A stretch of DNA of 8,262 bases from Lachnospiraceae bacterium (GTDB lineage Bacteria > Bacillota_A > Clostridia > Lachnospirales > Lachnospiraceae): assembly GCA_017542725.1 (NCBI GenBank), contig JAFXWR010000044.1:1-8262 (forward strand), given 5' to 3'. How positions within the stretch are numbered: position 1 is the first letter of the stretch; each line of letters opens with the position of its first letter. Below are positions 1-4,959 of this stretch, one piece after another. The notes under the pieces were generated by a model. The model did no database searches. It saw nothing but the letters and a program-made list of their open reading frames with translations, and had not been told where the DNA came from. The translations under genes and the position numbers were made by a program.

Positions 1-566
1 TAACTAAATATGTAAATATTATAATCACAGATGTAAAAAACACTAGCCTTGCAGCAAGTGTAAATGGTTGGAATATGAACCGTAGTCGAGCAGGTATATC
101 TTCTGGTCAAATAATTGTTGACAATAATTATACGATGACTTACGACATAAAAGTAGAGAGAAATGATGGTAAAGTGTTTAGCTTATGTGAAACTATTACA
201 AAACTAGAGAATGGAAGAGAATATGACAAAAGAACTCAAGGATATAATTGGGATGCAAAAACTGGTGAATTATTATCAATAGAGTCAATATTTACAGATG
301 AAGAAAAGTACAATGAATTTAATAAAAAAATGGTAAATAGAATTAAAGCTAATAAAAGCTCTTTTGATGAAGATGTATATAATGAGTTAATTGGTGATAA
401 TCCAGAGAATATACATGAATATAGCACATGGTATATGACAAATACAGGAATTTCGCTTTTATTTAACAGTGATGATATTGGCTCAAATAGAATTACAGGT
501 GTGACAACTGCATTGACATATACTGATACAGTAAATAAGTTACTATTGTCAAAATATAAAAAGTAA
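1..566 (+). CDS. DUF3298 / RsiV-like extracytoplasmic domain protein (5' end outside window)
   Basis: The frame is open from the first complete codon at position 3, so the gene begins upstream; the ATG at 75 is an internal Met, not a start, because in-frame coding sequence precedes it and no good ribosome site does. About 187 residues are visible. The C-terminal half has the DUF3298 pattern: an extended beta region (YDIKVERNDGKVFSL), a 'NWDAKTGELLSIESIF' segment equivalent to the family's 'N.D..TGK.l.l.dlF', an amphipathic helix, and the closing strand 'WYMTNTGISLLFNSDDIG'. In this family the domain is extracytoplasmic, as in the anti-sigma factor RsiV (lysozyme binding) and in PdaC-type deacetylases, usually C-terminal to a membrane anchor or a DUF4163 domain. 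The anchor would lie outside the window, so the precise role is unknown. The next gene starts 26 bases downstream on the same strand, which suggests co-transcription. Confidence 0.72.
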   Translation, partial: TKYVNIIITDVKNTSLAASVNGWNMNRSRAGISSGQIIVDNNYTMTYDIKVERNDGKVFSLCETITKLENGREYDKRTQGYNWDAKTGELLSIESIFTDEEKYNEFNKKMVNRIKANKSSFDEDVYNELIGDNPENIHEYSTWYMTNTGISLLFNSDDIGSNRITGVTTALTYTDTVNKLLLSKYKK

Positions 567-592
567 TTAAATATGCATAATGGGAATATAAC

Positions 593-1801
593 ATGGAAAT
601 ATTGGAAAGAGTAATTGAATACTTTAAATCATCAGCCAAATCATTCGTAGAGTTGATAGAAAACTTAATCAGTAATATTAAAAAAATGCCTGAAAATATT
701 AGGCAACAACGAAACCAGCACGCTTTTCAAGAAAATAGTTATACTCAGAACCAAAGAGCGAGTTTTAGTTTTATTGTAAAGGACACTTTAGATTTAATTG
801 GAAATTATTATAGTGAAATTAGAAGTGGAGTAGCTCCCTTAGGGTATATCCTTTTGGGGACTGTTCCATTTATTTTTTTGTATCAATATTCAATTTCTCA
901 TATAAGAATCAGTGAAAAATTAATAATATTCTTTGCAGTTGTAGTTGCTGCATTGTTAAATATATCACTTACTGGGTTAGCTCTTTTTCCAATAGCGGCG
1001 TTAATGTTTTTTTCTATGTGGGAAAGCAATATAATAATCGCATCTATTACAGTAATACTATTAATAATTGTGTGCGCAGAGACTGGTGATAAGAAGAGGT
1101 CTAAGTATTTATTTCCAATATCAATCATGATTTTAACTGGATGCTCTAGTAATACTGGAGTTTACGTAACGATTGCACTTCTATTTATTTGTTCATTGTT
1201 GTGGAGCAATTCACTATTTACAATCTTGACTCCACTATTTCTATTGATTAATATTATTATGGGCGGAAACATATTAAACCTTATATCTTTAGATAGAATG
1301 AATGTAATGGAAAGAGTAAATTTGTTCAACATTAGTATAAATGATTATGTAAAAGTTGTATTTAATACAACTGTTTCTTTTGAGAAGTCATTTGATGGTA
1401 TAGGAACATTGTTTAAAACCAACTATGTTATTTATATATGTTTGTTTATTGGTTTATATTATGTATCTAAGGTTTTTCAATTTATAGTGCGAATTTTTAA
1501 AATGGATAGAACAAAGTTTAAATATGTTATAATATCACATATATATTGTTCCATCACATTTTGGTTAGTGCTTCAACTTGCAAATTTTGCGTATTCGGCA
1601 AACATTGTTGTTGCTACACTTAAACAAACAGGTCAAGATTTGAGAATATTAGATTCGTTTAATAATTTGCTTAAAATTATGCCGATGATTATGGAGACTG
1701 CTAAAAGCAGTAACTTCGTGCTCATAGCCATTTCTGATATAGTAATTGCATTTTTATTGTCAATACCAATATCTTTATTTGTAGGTGGTTATGATAAATA
1801 A
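593..1801 (+). CDS. polytopic membrane protein of unknown function
   Basis: I do not recognise the family. The 402-residue product has a polar N-terminal region of about 80 residues, with charged amphipathic helices and a Gln/Asn-rich stretch at 36-55. Roughly eight to ten hydrophobic segments follow, near residues 82-101, 108-142 (probably two), 145-162, 172-204 (one or two), 206-224, 277-297, 310-330 and 374-397. A hydrophilic loop at about 233-275 and another at 340-370 separate them. No catalytic motif, nucleotide-binding site or transporter signature is visible. The start at 593 is preceded only by a weak GGGA at 582-585. The gene lies 26 bases after the DUF3298-type gene and is followed by a hairpin terminator, so the two probably form the end of one operon. 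It is very AT-rich with many ATA/TTA codons, more so than the feo genes, which could indicate horizontal acquisition. It could be a transporter subunit or an envelope-stress or immunity membrane protein; none of these is supported directly. Confidence 0.8.
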   Translation: MEILERVIEYFKSSAKSFVELIENLISNIKKMPENIRQQRNQHAFQENSYTQNQRASFSFIVKDTLDLIGNYYSEIRSGVAPLGYILLGTVPFIFLYQYSISHIRISEKLIIFFAVVVAALLNISLTGLALFPIAALMFFSMWESNIIIASITVILLIIVCAETGDKKRSKYLFPISIMILTGCSSNTGVYVTIALLFICSLLWSNSLFTILTPLFLLINIIMGGNILNLISLDRMNVMERVNLFNISINDYVKVVFNTTVSFEKSFDGIGTLFKTNYVIYICLFIGLYYVSKVFQFIVRIFKMDRTKFKYVIISHIYCSITFWLVLQLANFAYSANIVVATLKQTGQDLRILDSFNNLLKIMPMIMETAKSSNFVLIAISDIVIAFLLSIPISLFVGGYDK

Positions 1802-1859
1802 GAGAATACATTAGTATGGTGTATAAAGAAACGAAAGAGATGATATATGGACTGAAAAT

Positions 1860-1883
1860 GACCTTGAAAGAGGTCTATTTTTA
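1860..1883 (+). terminator. short Rho-independent terminator
   Basis: GACCTT at 1860-1865 pairs with GAGGTC at 1870-1875 (one G-T wobble) around a GAAA tetraloop, followed by TATTTTTA. The stem is only six pairs, so it is modest, but it sits between the membrane-protein gene and the promoter of the thiT-like gene. Confidence 0.6.
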
Positions 1884-1917
1884 TGAAGTTTAAATCAATG
1901 AAAATATTTTGCGTTTG

Positions 1918-1926
1918 TGGTATAAT
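1918..1926 (+). promoter_or_regulatory. extended -10 promoter of the thiT-like gene
   Basis: The sequence TGG-TATAAT is an extended -10 element (TGnTATAAT) with a perfect hexamer at 1921-1926. No convincing -35 hexamer lies 16-18 bases upstream, as is usual for extended -10 promoters. Transcription would begin near 1932-1935, and the start codon is at 1935, so the message would have almost no leader. Confidence 0.6.
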
Positions 1927-1934
1927 AAAATATT

Positions 1935-2456
1935 ATGAGTACAAATTTAAGAAAATTCGTTATATCAGCGCTATGCGTAGCCTTGGCATTTGTGTTGAGT
2001 TTTGTAAAAGTTTTTAGAATGCCACTTGGTGGTAGTGTGACGCTTATGTCAATGTTTGTAATATCGATGCCGGCATATTTATTTGGCGCACGATATGGAT
2101 TCATGTCAAGCTTTGTATATGCAATTTTGCAGCTTATACAAGGTGGAACAATGCTACACCCTTTACAAATATTCCTTGATTACATATTGGCGTTCACTTG
2201 CTTTGGCATAGTTGCATTTTTTAGAGATATAAAACATGGTTCGTATGTGGGATTTTTAATTGCGTGTATAATCAGATGTCTTTCAAGTTCTTTGTCAGGC
2301 TATATATTTTTTAGGGAATATGCACCTGCAACTTGGAATCCAATATTATATACTCTTGCCTATAATGGTGGATATATATTTGCAGAATATCTAATCACCA
2401 TAGTTATAGTAACAATTCCACAGGTAAAAAATTTATTACATAAGTATAAAGAGTAA
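1935..2456 (+). CDS. thiT: ThiT-like ECF transporter substrate-binding subunit (thiamine-type)
   Basis: The 173-residue, six-helix membrane protein matches the ThiT/YuaJ S-component family in length and order of motifs: N-terminal helix with the 'SALCVALAFVLS' pattern, MPLGGSV at 29-35, HPLQIFLDYILAF at 75-87, SGYIFF at 121-126, EYAP at 128-131 and LYTLAYNG at 138-145. Y139 and N144 align with substrate-contact residues Y146 and N151 of Lactococcus ThiT, and D82-Y83 with its E84-Y85. S components bind the vitamin and dock to the shared EcfT-EcfAA' module, which is not in this window. The histidine of the pocket (H125 in Lactococcus, also present in Bacillus YuaJ) is replaced here by S118. There is no Shine-Dalgarno sequence, an in-frame stop lies at 1926-1928, and the -10 box ends nine bases before the ATG. 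No TPP riboswitch precedes it. The family call is firm; thiamine as the actual ligand is an inference weakened by the His replacement. Confidence 0.85.
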   Translation: MSTNLRKFVISALCVALAFVLSFVKVFRMPLGGSVTLMSMFVISMPAYLFGARYGFMSSFVYAILQLIQGGTMLHPLQIFLDYILAFTCFGIVAFFRDIKHGSYVGFLIACIIRCLSSSLSGYIFFREYAPATWNPILYTLAYNGGYIFAEYLITIVIVTIPQVKNLLHKYKE

Positions 2457-2458
2457 TT

Positions 2459-2505
2459 CGTAGGGGCGAATGGAACACCGTAGGGGCGAATGCTTGCAGA
2501 GCCCA
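2459..2505 (+). repeat. two GC-rich 'GTAGGGGCGAA' repeat units between genes
   Basis: CGTAGGGGCGAATG occurs at 2459-2472 and again at 2479-2492, a 20-base period. The first unit is truncated (it runs into GGAACAC). The second continues through TGCTTGCA to GAGCCC, giving an interrupted dyad in which GGGC (2484-2487) faces GCCC (2501-2504) and TGC/GCA pair inside. The GC content stands out against the AT-rich surroundings. The repeat fills nearly the whole gap between the thiT-like gene and the M20 gene, leaving no Shine-Dalgarno site in front of the latter. There is no U-tract, so it is not a simple terminator. It is the same family as the units inside the M20 gene. Confidence 0.8.
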
Positions 2506-2515
2506 CAATAAAATT

Positions 2516-3739
2516 ATGAATAGTGTAGAATTGACAAAAAAATTAATCGAAATCGAAAGCACCGACCCAGGTGCTTATGAATTTGAAATTAAAAAATTCA
2601 TAAAGGATTTTTTGTTTGCTCTAAAAACTGATGATGTGGAAATACTGGAGTCTGAAGTTATTGATGGAAGAAAAAACCTCATGGCAGTGTTAAAGTGCAA
2701 GAATAAAAATTCTGTAGGCGACGACATTCTGTCGTCCCGTGTAGGGGCGAAGCTTTGCGAGCCCGAACTTGTACTTATTTGTCACATGGATACAGTGGTA
2801 GTTGGAAATGATTGGATCGAAAAACCATTTAATGCAGTAGAGAAAGATGGTCGTATCTATGGCAGAGGTTCAACTGATATGAAGTCTGGTCTTGCAGTTG
2901 CACTTAAGACATTTGAGTATGCTGTGAAAAACATTGATACTAAAAAGATGAAAAGAGATTTTAAAATAATATTTACAGTTGATGAAGAAGCGGATATGAA
3001 AGGTGTTGAGAAGGCGATTGCAGATAAATGGGTGAGCGAAAAATCATTTGTTGCTGACCTTGAGCCAACTGATAAGATGATACAAGTTTCACATAAGGGA
3101 AGATTTTGGGTAAAACTTTTTGTGAAAGGAAAGACTGCTCATGCAAGTCGTCCAGAGCTTGGTATCGATGCAAATGCATGTCTTGCTGAAATCATATCCT
3201 ATGTGCGAAATGAGGTTAAAAAACTTCCTGCAGATGGCGAGATAGGAAAGACGACTGTAACCTTTGGAATGATGAGCGGAGGTTACGAGCCTTATGTAGT
3301 GCCAGATAGAGCAGAGACTACAATGGATTTTAGATTAGCACCACCAGCCTACAATCACGACATAATTAAAATAATCAATAATGCGATTTTGAATGTAAAG
3401 AAAATAATTTCAAATGATGTGGTAGTGAAGTATGAAATTACTGGTGATAGACCTTTTGTGAAAAAAGATGATAACTCAGAGTTTTTACAGATGATGAAAG
3501 ATAATATTTTATCAATATATGAAAAAGAAAAAAATGATGACTACATACCTATCATTACAAGTTTTTCTGGATACACAGACACTGCTGTCATAGCGGCAAC
3601 TCTTAATAATAAAAATACATTGTCATATGGACCGGGCAGTCTTGCACTCGCCCACAAACCTGATGAGTATGTGGAAATAAAAGATATAGAGAGGTGCGAG
3701 AAAGTATACAAAGAGTTAGTCGATAATTTATTATTGTAG
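2516..3739 (+). CDS. M20-family zinc metallopeptidase / amidohydrolase (ArgE/DapE/CPG2 type)
   Basis: The 407-residue cytoplasmic enzyme shows the full two-metal M20 site: H90 and D92 in HMDT, the bridging D121 in RGSTDMKSGLA, the general base E157 and metal ligand E158 in VDEE, E183 in LEPT, and H380 in ALAHKPDEYV. The dimerisation or lid domain (about 195-310) carries GKTAHASRPELG with H209. Members hydrolyse peptides or N-acyl amino acids (for example N-acetylornithine or succinyl-diaminopimelate); the substrate cannot be told from sequence. The start is supported by the family-typical N-terminus (ELTKKLIEIESTDPG), although no Shine-Dalgarno site is present. Residues 67-84, just before the HMDT motif, are encoded by a GC-rich palindromic repeat inserted in frame and look foreign to the fold. 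The gene probably shares a transcript with the thiT-like gene 59 bases upstream. It converges on the regulator gene with one base between the stop codons. Confidence 0.9.
   Translation: MNSVELTKKLIEIESTDPGAYEFEIKKFIKDFLFALKTDDVEILESEVIDGRKNLMAVLKCKNKNSVGDDILSSRVGAKLCEPELVLICHMDTVVVGNDWIEKPFNAVEKDGRIYGRGSTDMKSGLAVALKTFEYAVKNIDTKKMKRDFKIIFTVDEEADMKGVEKAIADKWVSEKSFVADLEPTDKMIQVSHKGRFWVKLFVKGKTAHASRPELGIDANACLAEIISYVRNEVKKLPADGEIGKTTVTFGMMSGGYEPYVVPDRAETTMDFRLAPPAYNHDIIKIINNAILNVKKIISNDVVVKYEITGDRPFVKKDDNSEFLQMMKDNILSIYEKEKNDDYIPIITSFSGYTDTAVIAATLNNKNTLSYGPGSLALAHKPDEYVEIKDIERCEKVYKELVDNLLL
2714..2767 (+). repeat. two palindromic repeat units inserted in frame in the M20 gene
   Basis: Two consecutive 27-base units begin GTAGG and end in CCCG plus one or two bases: 2714-2740 and 2741-2767. 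The first contains the hairpin GACGAC-ATTCT-GTCGTC (2720-2736). The second, with GTAGGGGCGAA at 2741-2751 and GAGCCC at 2759-2764, closely matches the intergenic copy at 2480-2504. By my count 33 of 54 bases are G or C, against roughly one third in the surroundings. The 54 bases equal 18 codons, each unit encoding a nine-residue segment that starts Val-Gly, so the reading frame is preserved. Confidence 0.78.
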
Positions 3740-3740
3740 G

Positions 3741-4109
3741 TTACACTTTTTTATTTACAAACTTTTGTATAGCTTTAAATGTCTCCTCAGACAAATCATG
3801 TTCAACCTTACAGGCATCTTCAAGTGCCTGTTTTTCTTTGACACCAAGTTGCATAAAAAGTTTTGCGAGAGTCATATGTCTTGTCCAGGTGTCAATTGCA
3901 AGTTTTTCACCAGCGGAAGTAAATAGTATCATACCATTGTCATCCATAGTGATGTAGCCGCTCTCGCGAAGTCTTTTTGTGGCATATGTCACACTTGGCT
4001 TTGACACTTTAAGAAGTTTTGCAACATCTACTGATCTCACATAGTTTTGTTTTTCTTTAATTCTAAGTATGGCTTCGAGATAATCTTCGGTTGATTCTAA
4101 TGGTTCCAT
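3741..4109 (-). CDS. DtxR/MntR-family metal-dependent transcriptional repressor (short form)
   Basis: The product is a 122-residue DNA-binding metal sensor. The N-terminal winged helix-turn-helix (about 7-65, recognition region SKPSVTYATKRLRESGY) is followed by the DtxR dimerisation and metal domain (about 70-122); the C-terminal SH3-like domain of DtxR/IdeR is absent, as in MntR. The likely metal ligands are D9, E12, H78, C100, E103 and H104. DACKVEH (98-104) resembles the DtxR motif with Cys102-Glu105-His106, whereas Bacillus MntR has Glu at the Cys position; D9 and E12 are MntR-like. I chose the start at 4109 rather than the ATG at 4124 because AGGAG (4115-4119 on this strand) lies five bases upstream of it. 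The divergent feo operon suggests that it represses iron uptake when bound to Fe(II), although manganese sensing cannot be excluded. Confidence 0.87.
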   Translation of the reverse strand: MEPLESTEDYLEAILRIKEKQNYVRSVDVAKLLKVSKPSVTYATKRLRESGYITMDDNGMILFTSAGEKLAIDTWTRHMTLAKLFMQLGVKEKQALEDACKVEHDLSEETFKAIQKFVNKKV

Positions 4110-4114
4110 AATTT

Positions 4115-4119
4115 CTCCT
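4115..4119 (-). promoter_or_regulatory. Shine-Dalgarno site that fixes the regulator start
   Basis: Read on the minus strand this is AGGAG followed by AAATT and ATG, giving ideal five-base spacing to the ATG at 4109-4107. The upstream in-frame ATG at 4124 has no such site and would place the AGGAG inside the coding region. Confidence 0.8.
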
Positions 4120-4135
4120 AACATGAGTTAAATTG

Positions 4136-4168
4136 TTTTACTTTAGTTTTTTGATTTTACTTAAGTTT
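4136..4168. promoter_or_regulatory. candidate metalloregulator operator (near-repeat with ACTTAAGT dyad)
   Basis: TTTTACTTTAGTTT (4136-4149) and TTTTACTTAAGTTT (4155-4168) differ at one of 14 positions and are offset by 19 bases, about two helical turns. The second contains the perfect palindrome ACTTAAGT (4159-4166), whose CTTAAG core also occurs in the Bacillus MntR box (CCTTAAGG). The pair lies between the regulator start and the feo promoter, where a DtxR-family protein could control both directions. This is inference: the region is so AT-rich that chance similarity is possible. Confidence 0.4.
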
Positions 4169-4182
4169 AAAAATAAAAAAGT

Positions 4183-4213
4183 TTGACAAATTTTGTTTAA
4201 TATGATATATAAT
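4183..4213 (+). promoter_or_regulatory. sigma-A-type promoter of the feo operon
   Basis: A perfect -35 hexamer TTGACA (4183-4188) is followed at 17 bases by TATATA (4206-4211) or at 19 bases by TATAAT (4208-4213). Transcription would start near 4218-4220, giving a leader of about 68 bases before the first small gene. Confidence 0.72.
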
Positions 4214-4217
4214 ATGT

Positions 4218-4233
4218 GTTAAATATATCTAAC
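4218..4233. promoter_or_regulatory. 16-bp dyad over the predicted feo transcription start
   Basis: GTTAAATATATCTAAC is symmetric at seven of eight pairs. Its GTTA...TAAC ends recall the GTTA/TAAC half-sites of IdeR/DtxR boxes, although the spacing differs from the consensus. It lies on the predicted transcription start, a typical place for a repressor. Candidate only. Confidence 0.35.
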
Positions 4234-4286
4234 CAATATTATATATCTTAAATATAAATAAATCAATATTAATTTTGAGGGAAAAT

Positions 4287-4439
4287 ATGAATATATCAAC
4301 GATAGTAGTTTTAATTATTATATTTGCAGCATTTGCACTAGCTATAAGGCATACATTAAAGAATAAAAGTGTTTGTAGCTGTGGCTGTGATTGCGGCAAG
4401 TGTGGGAAATGTTCTTGTGGCACTTGCGATATTAAATAA
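4287..4439 (+). CDS. FeoB-associated Cys-rich membrane protein
   Basis: This 50-residue gene is short enough to be missed by length-filtered gene calling. The ATG is preceded by GAGGG (4277-4281) at five-base spacing. The product has one N-terminal transmembrane helix (about residues 4-20, ISTIVVLIIIFAAFALA), a short basic stretch (RHTLKNK), then a cytoplasmic tail with eight cysteines at 30, 32, 34, 36, 39, 42, 44 and 47, in CxCxCxC and CxxCxxCxCxxC patterns. This is the layout of the FeoB-associated Cys-rich proteins of Firmicutes, thought to hold or pass iron, or to serve the Feo complex, at the inner face of the membrane; the biochemical role is not established. It sits first in the operon, behind the predicted iron-regulated promoter and 25 bases before feoA, whereas this type of gene usually follows feoB. 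Confidence 0.85.
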   Translation: MNISTIVVLIIIFAAFALAIRHTLKNKSVCSCGCDCGKCGKCSCGTCDIK

Positions 4440-4464
4440 GAGAGGAAAAGAGTAAGCAGAGATT

Positions 4465-4719
4465 ATGTTACCATTAACATTTGTAAAAACTGGAGACCTG
4501 GCAAAAGTTATCAAGGTGAATGGAAAAGATAATGTGAAAAAACATTTGGCTGACCTTGGCTTCGTTGACGGAACGATTGTAAATGTCATCTCATCACATG
4601 ACGGGGATATTATTTTGAATGTGAAAGATAGTAGGCTCGCAGTGACCAGAGAGATGGCAGATAAAATAATGATAGAGTTGGTGGACAGAAAAGATTTGTT
4701 AAAAGCAAAAGTAGTATAG
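4465..4719 (+). CDS. feoA: FeoA domain protein 1 (ferrous iron transport accessory protein)
   Basis: The 84-residue cytoplasmic protein has the FeoA SH3-like beta-barrel pattern: an opening strand-turn (LTFVKTGDLAKVIKV), the helix 'KKHLADLGFVDGTIVNVIS' that corresponds to the family's 'rRLldLGf.pGt.v', and a closing 'DIILNVKDSRLAVTREMADKI' strand-helix. FeoA proteins bind or regulate the FeoB GTPase in Fe(II) import. It diverges from its neighbour, lacking the 'APLGDP.EI.VRGYELSLRK' segment seen in the second copy. The start follows an in-frame stop at 4453-4455; the Shine-Dalgarno site is weak (AGAG at 4458-4461). Ten bases separate it from the second feoA. Confidence 0.87.
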   Translation: MLPLTFVKTGDLAKVIKVNGKDNVKKHLADLGFVDGTIVNVISSHDGDIILNVKDSRLAVTREMADKIMIELVDRKDLLKAKVV

Positions 4720-4729
4720 GGGGAGATAT

Positions 4730-4951
4730 ATGAAAACTTTAAGAGACATCCAAGTTGGTGAGAAATCAAAAGTTGTGAAAATTCACGGCGAAGGAAAAGT
4801 CAAAAGAAGAATCATGGACATGGGCATCACAAAAGGGACGGAGATCTTTGTGAGAAAGGTGGCTCCACTTGGGGATCCGGTGGAGATAACTGTGAGAGGG
4901 TATGAGCTTTCATTGAGAAAAGATGATGCAGATATATTGGAGATGGAGTAG
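4730..4951 (+). CDS. feoA: FeoA domain protein 2 (canonical)
   Basis: This 73-residue protein is a canonical FeoA: 'KVKRRIMDMGITKGTEIFVRK' followed by 'APLGDPVEITVRGYELSLRK' and a short terminal helix (DDADILEME). It is a single SH3-like domain expected to associate with FeoB in the cytoplasm. A strong GGGGGAG (4719-4725) four bases before the ATG sets the start. feoB follows after eight bases, and its Shine-Dalgarno site AGGAGG overlaps this stop codon, so translation of the two is probably coupled. The retained difference from the first copy suggests that both are kept for distinct roles, perhaps as a heteromeric accessory. Confidence 0.92.
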   Translation: MKTLRDIQVGEKSKVVKIHGEGKVKRRIMDMGITKGTEIFVRKVAPLGDPVEITVRGYELSLRKDDADILEME

Positions 4952-4959
4952 GAGGTAAT

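Noticed and set aside
75..77. ATG at 75 as the start of the first gene
   Set aside because: The frame is open back to position 3 and there is no Shine-Dalgarno site; the upstream residues continue the same kind of sequence, so this is an internal Met of a truncated gene.
1816..1893. 25-codon ORF starting ATGGTGTATAAA
   Set aside because: It has no ribosome site, runs straight through the terminator hairpin and T-tract, and its product has no recognisable feature.
1802..1934. Possible TPP riboswitch (CTGAAAATGACCTTGAA resembles a fragment of the THI box)
   Set aside because: The conserved CUGAGA and the downstream CUGAU...CCAGCGUAGGGA parts are missing, and the apparent match is simply the terminator stem GACCTT-GAAA-GAGGTC.
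2484..2510. GGGC...GCCC hairpin as a terminator between thiT and the M20 gene
   Set aside because: No T-tract follows, the stem is interrupted, and the sequence is explained by a repeat family also found inside the M20 gene.
4356..4769. 137-residue minus-strand ORF opposite the feo genes
   Set aside because: It overlaps the Cys-rich protein gene and both feoA genes, all of which have clear family matches; it is a shadow with no ribosome site.
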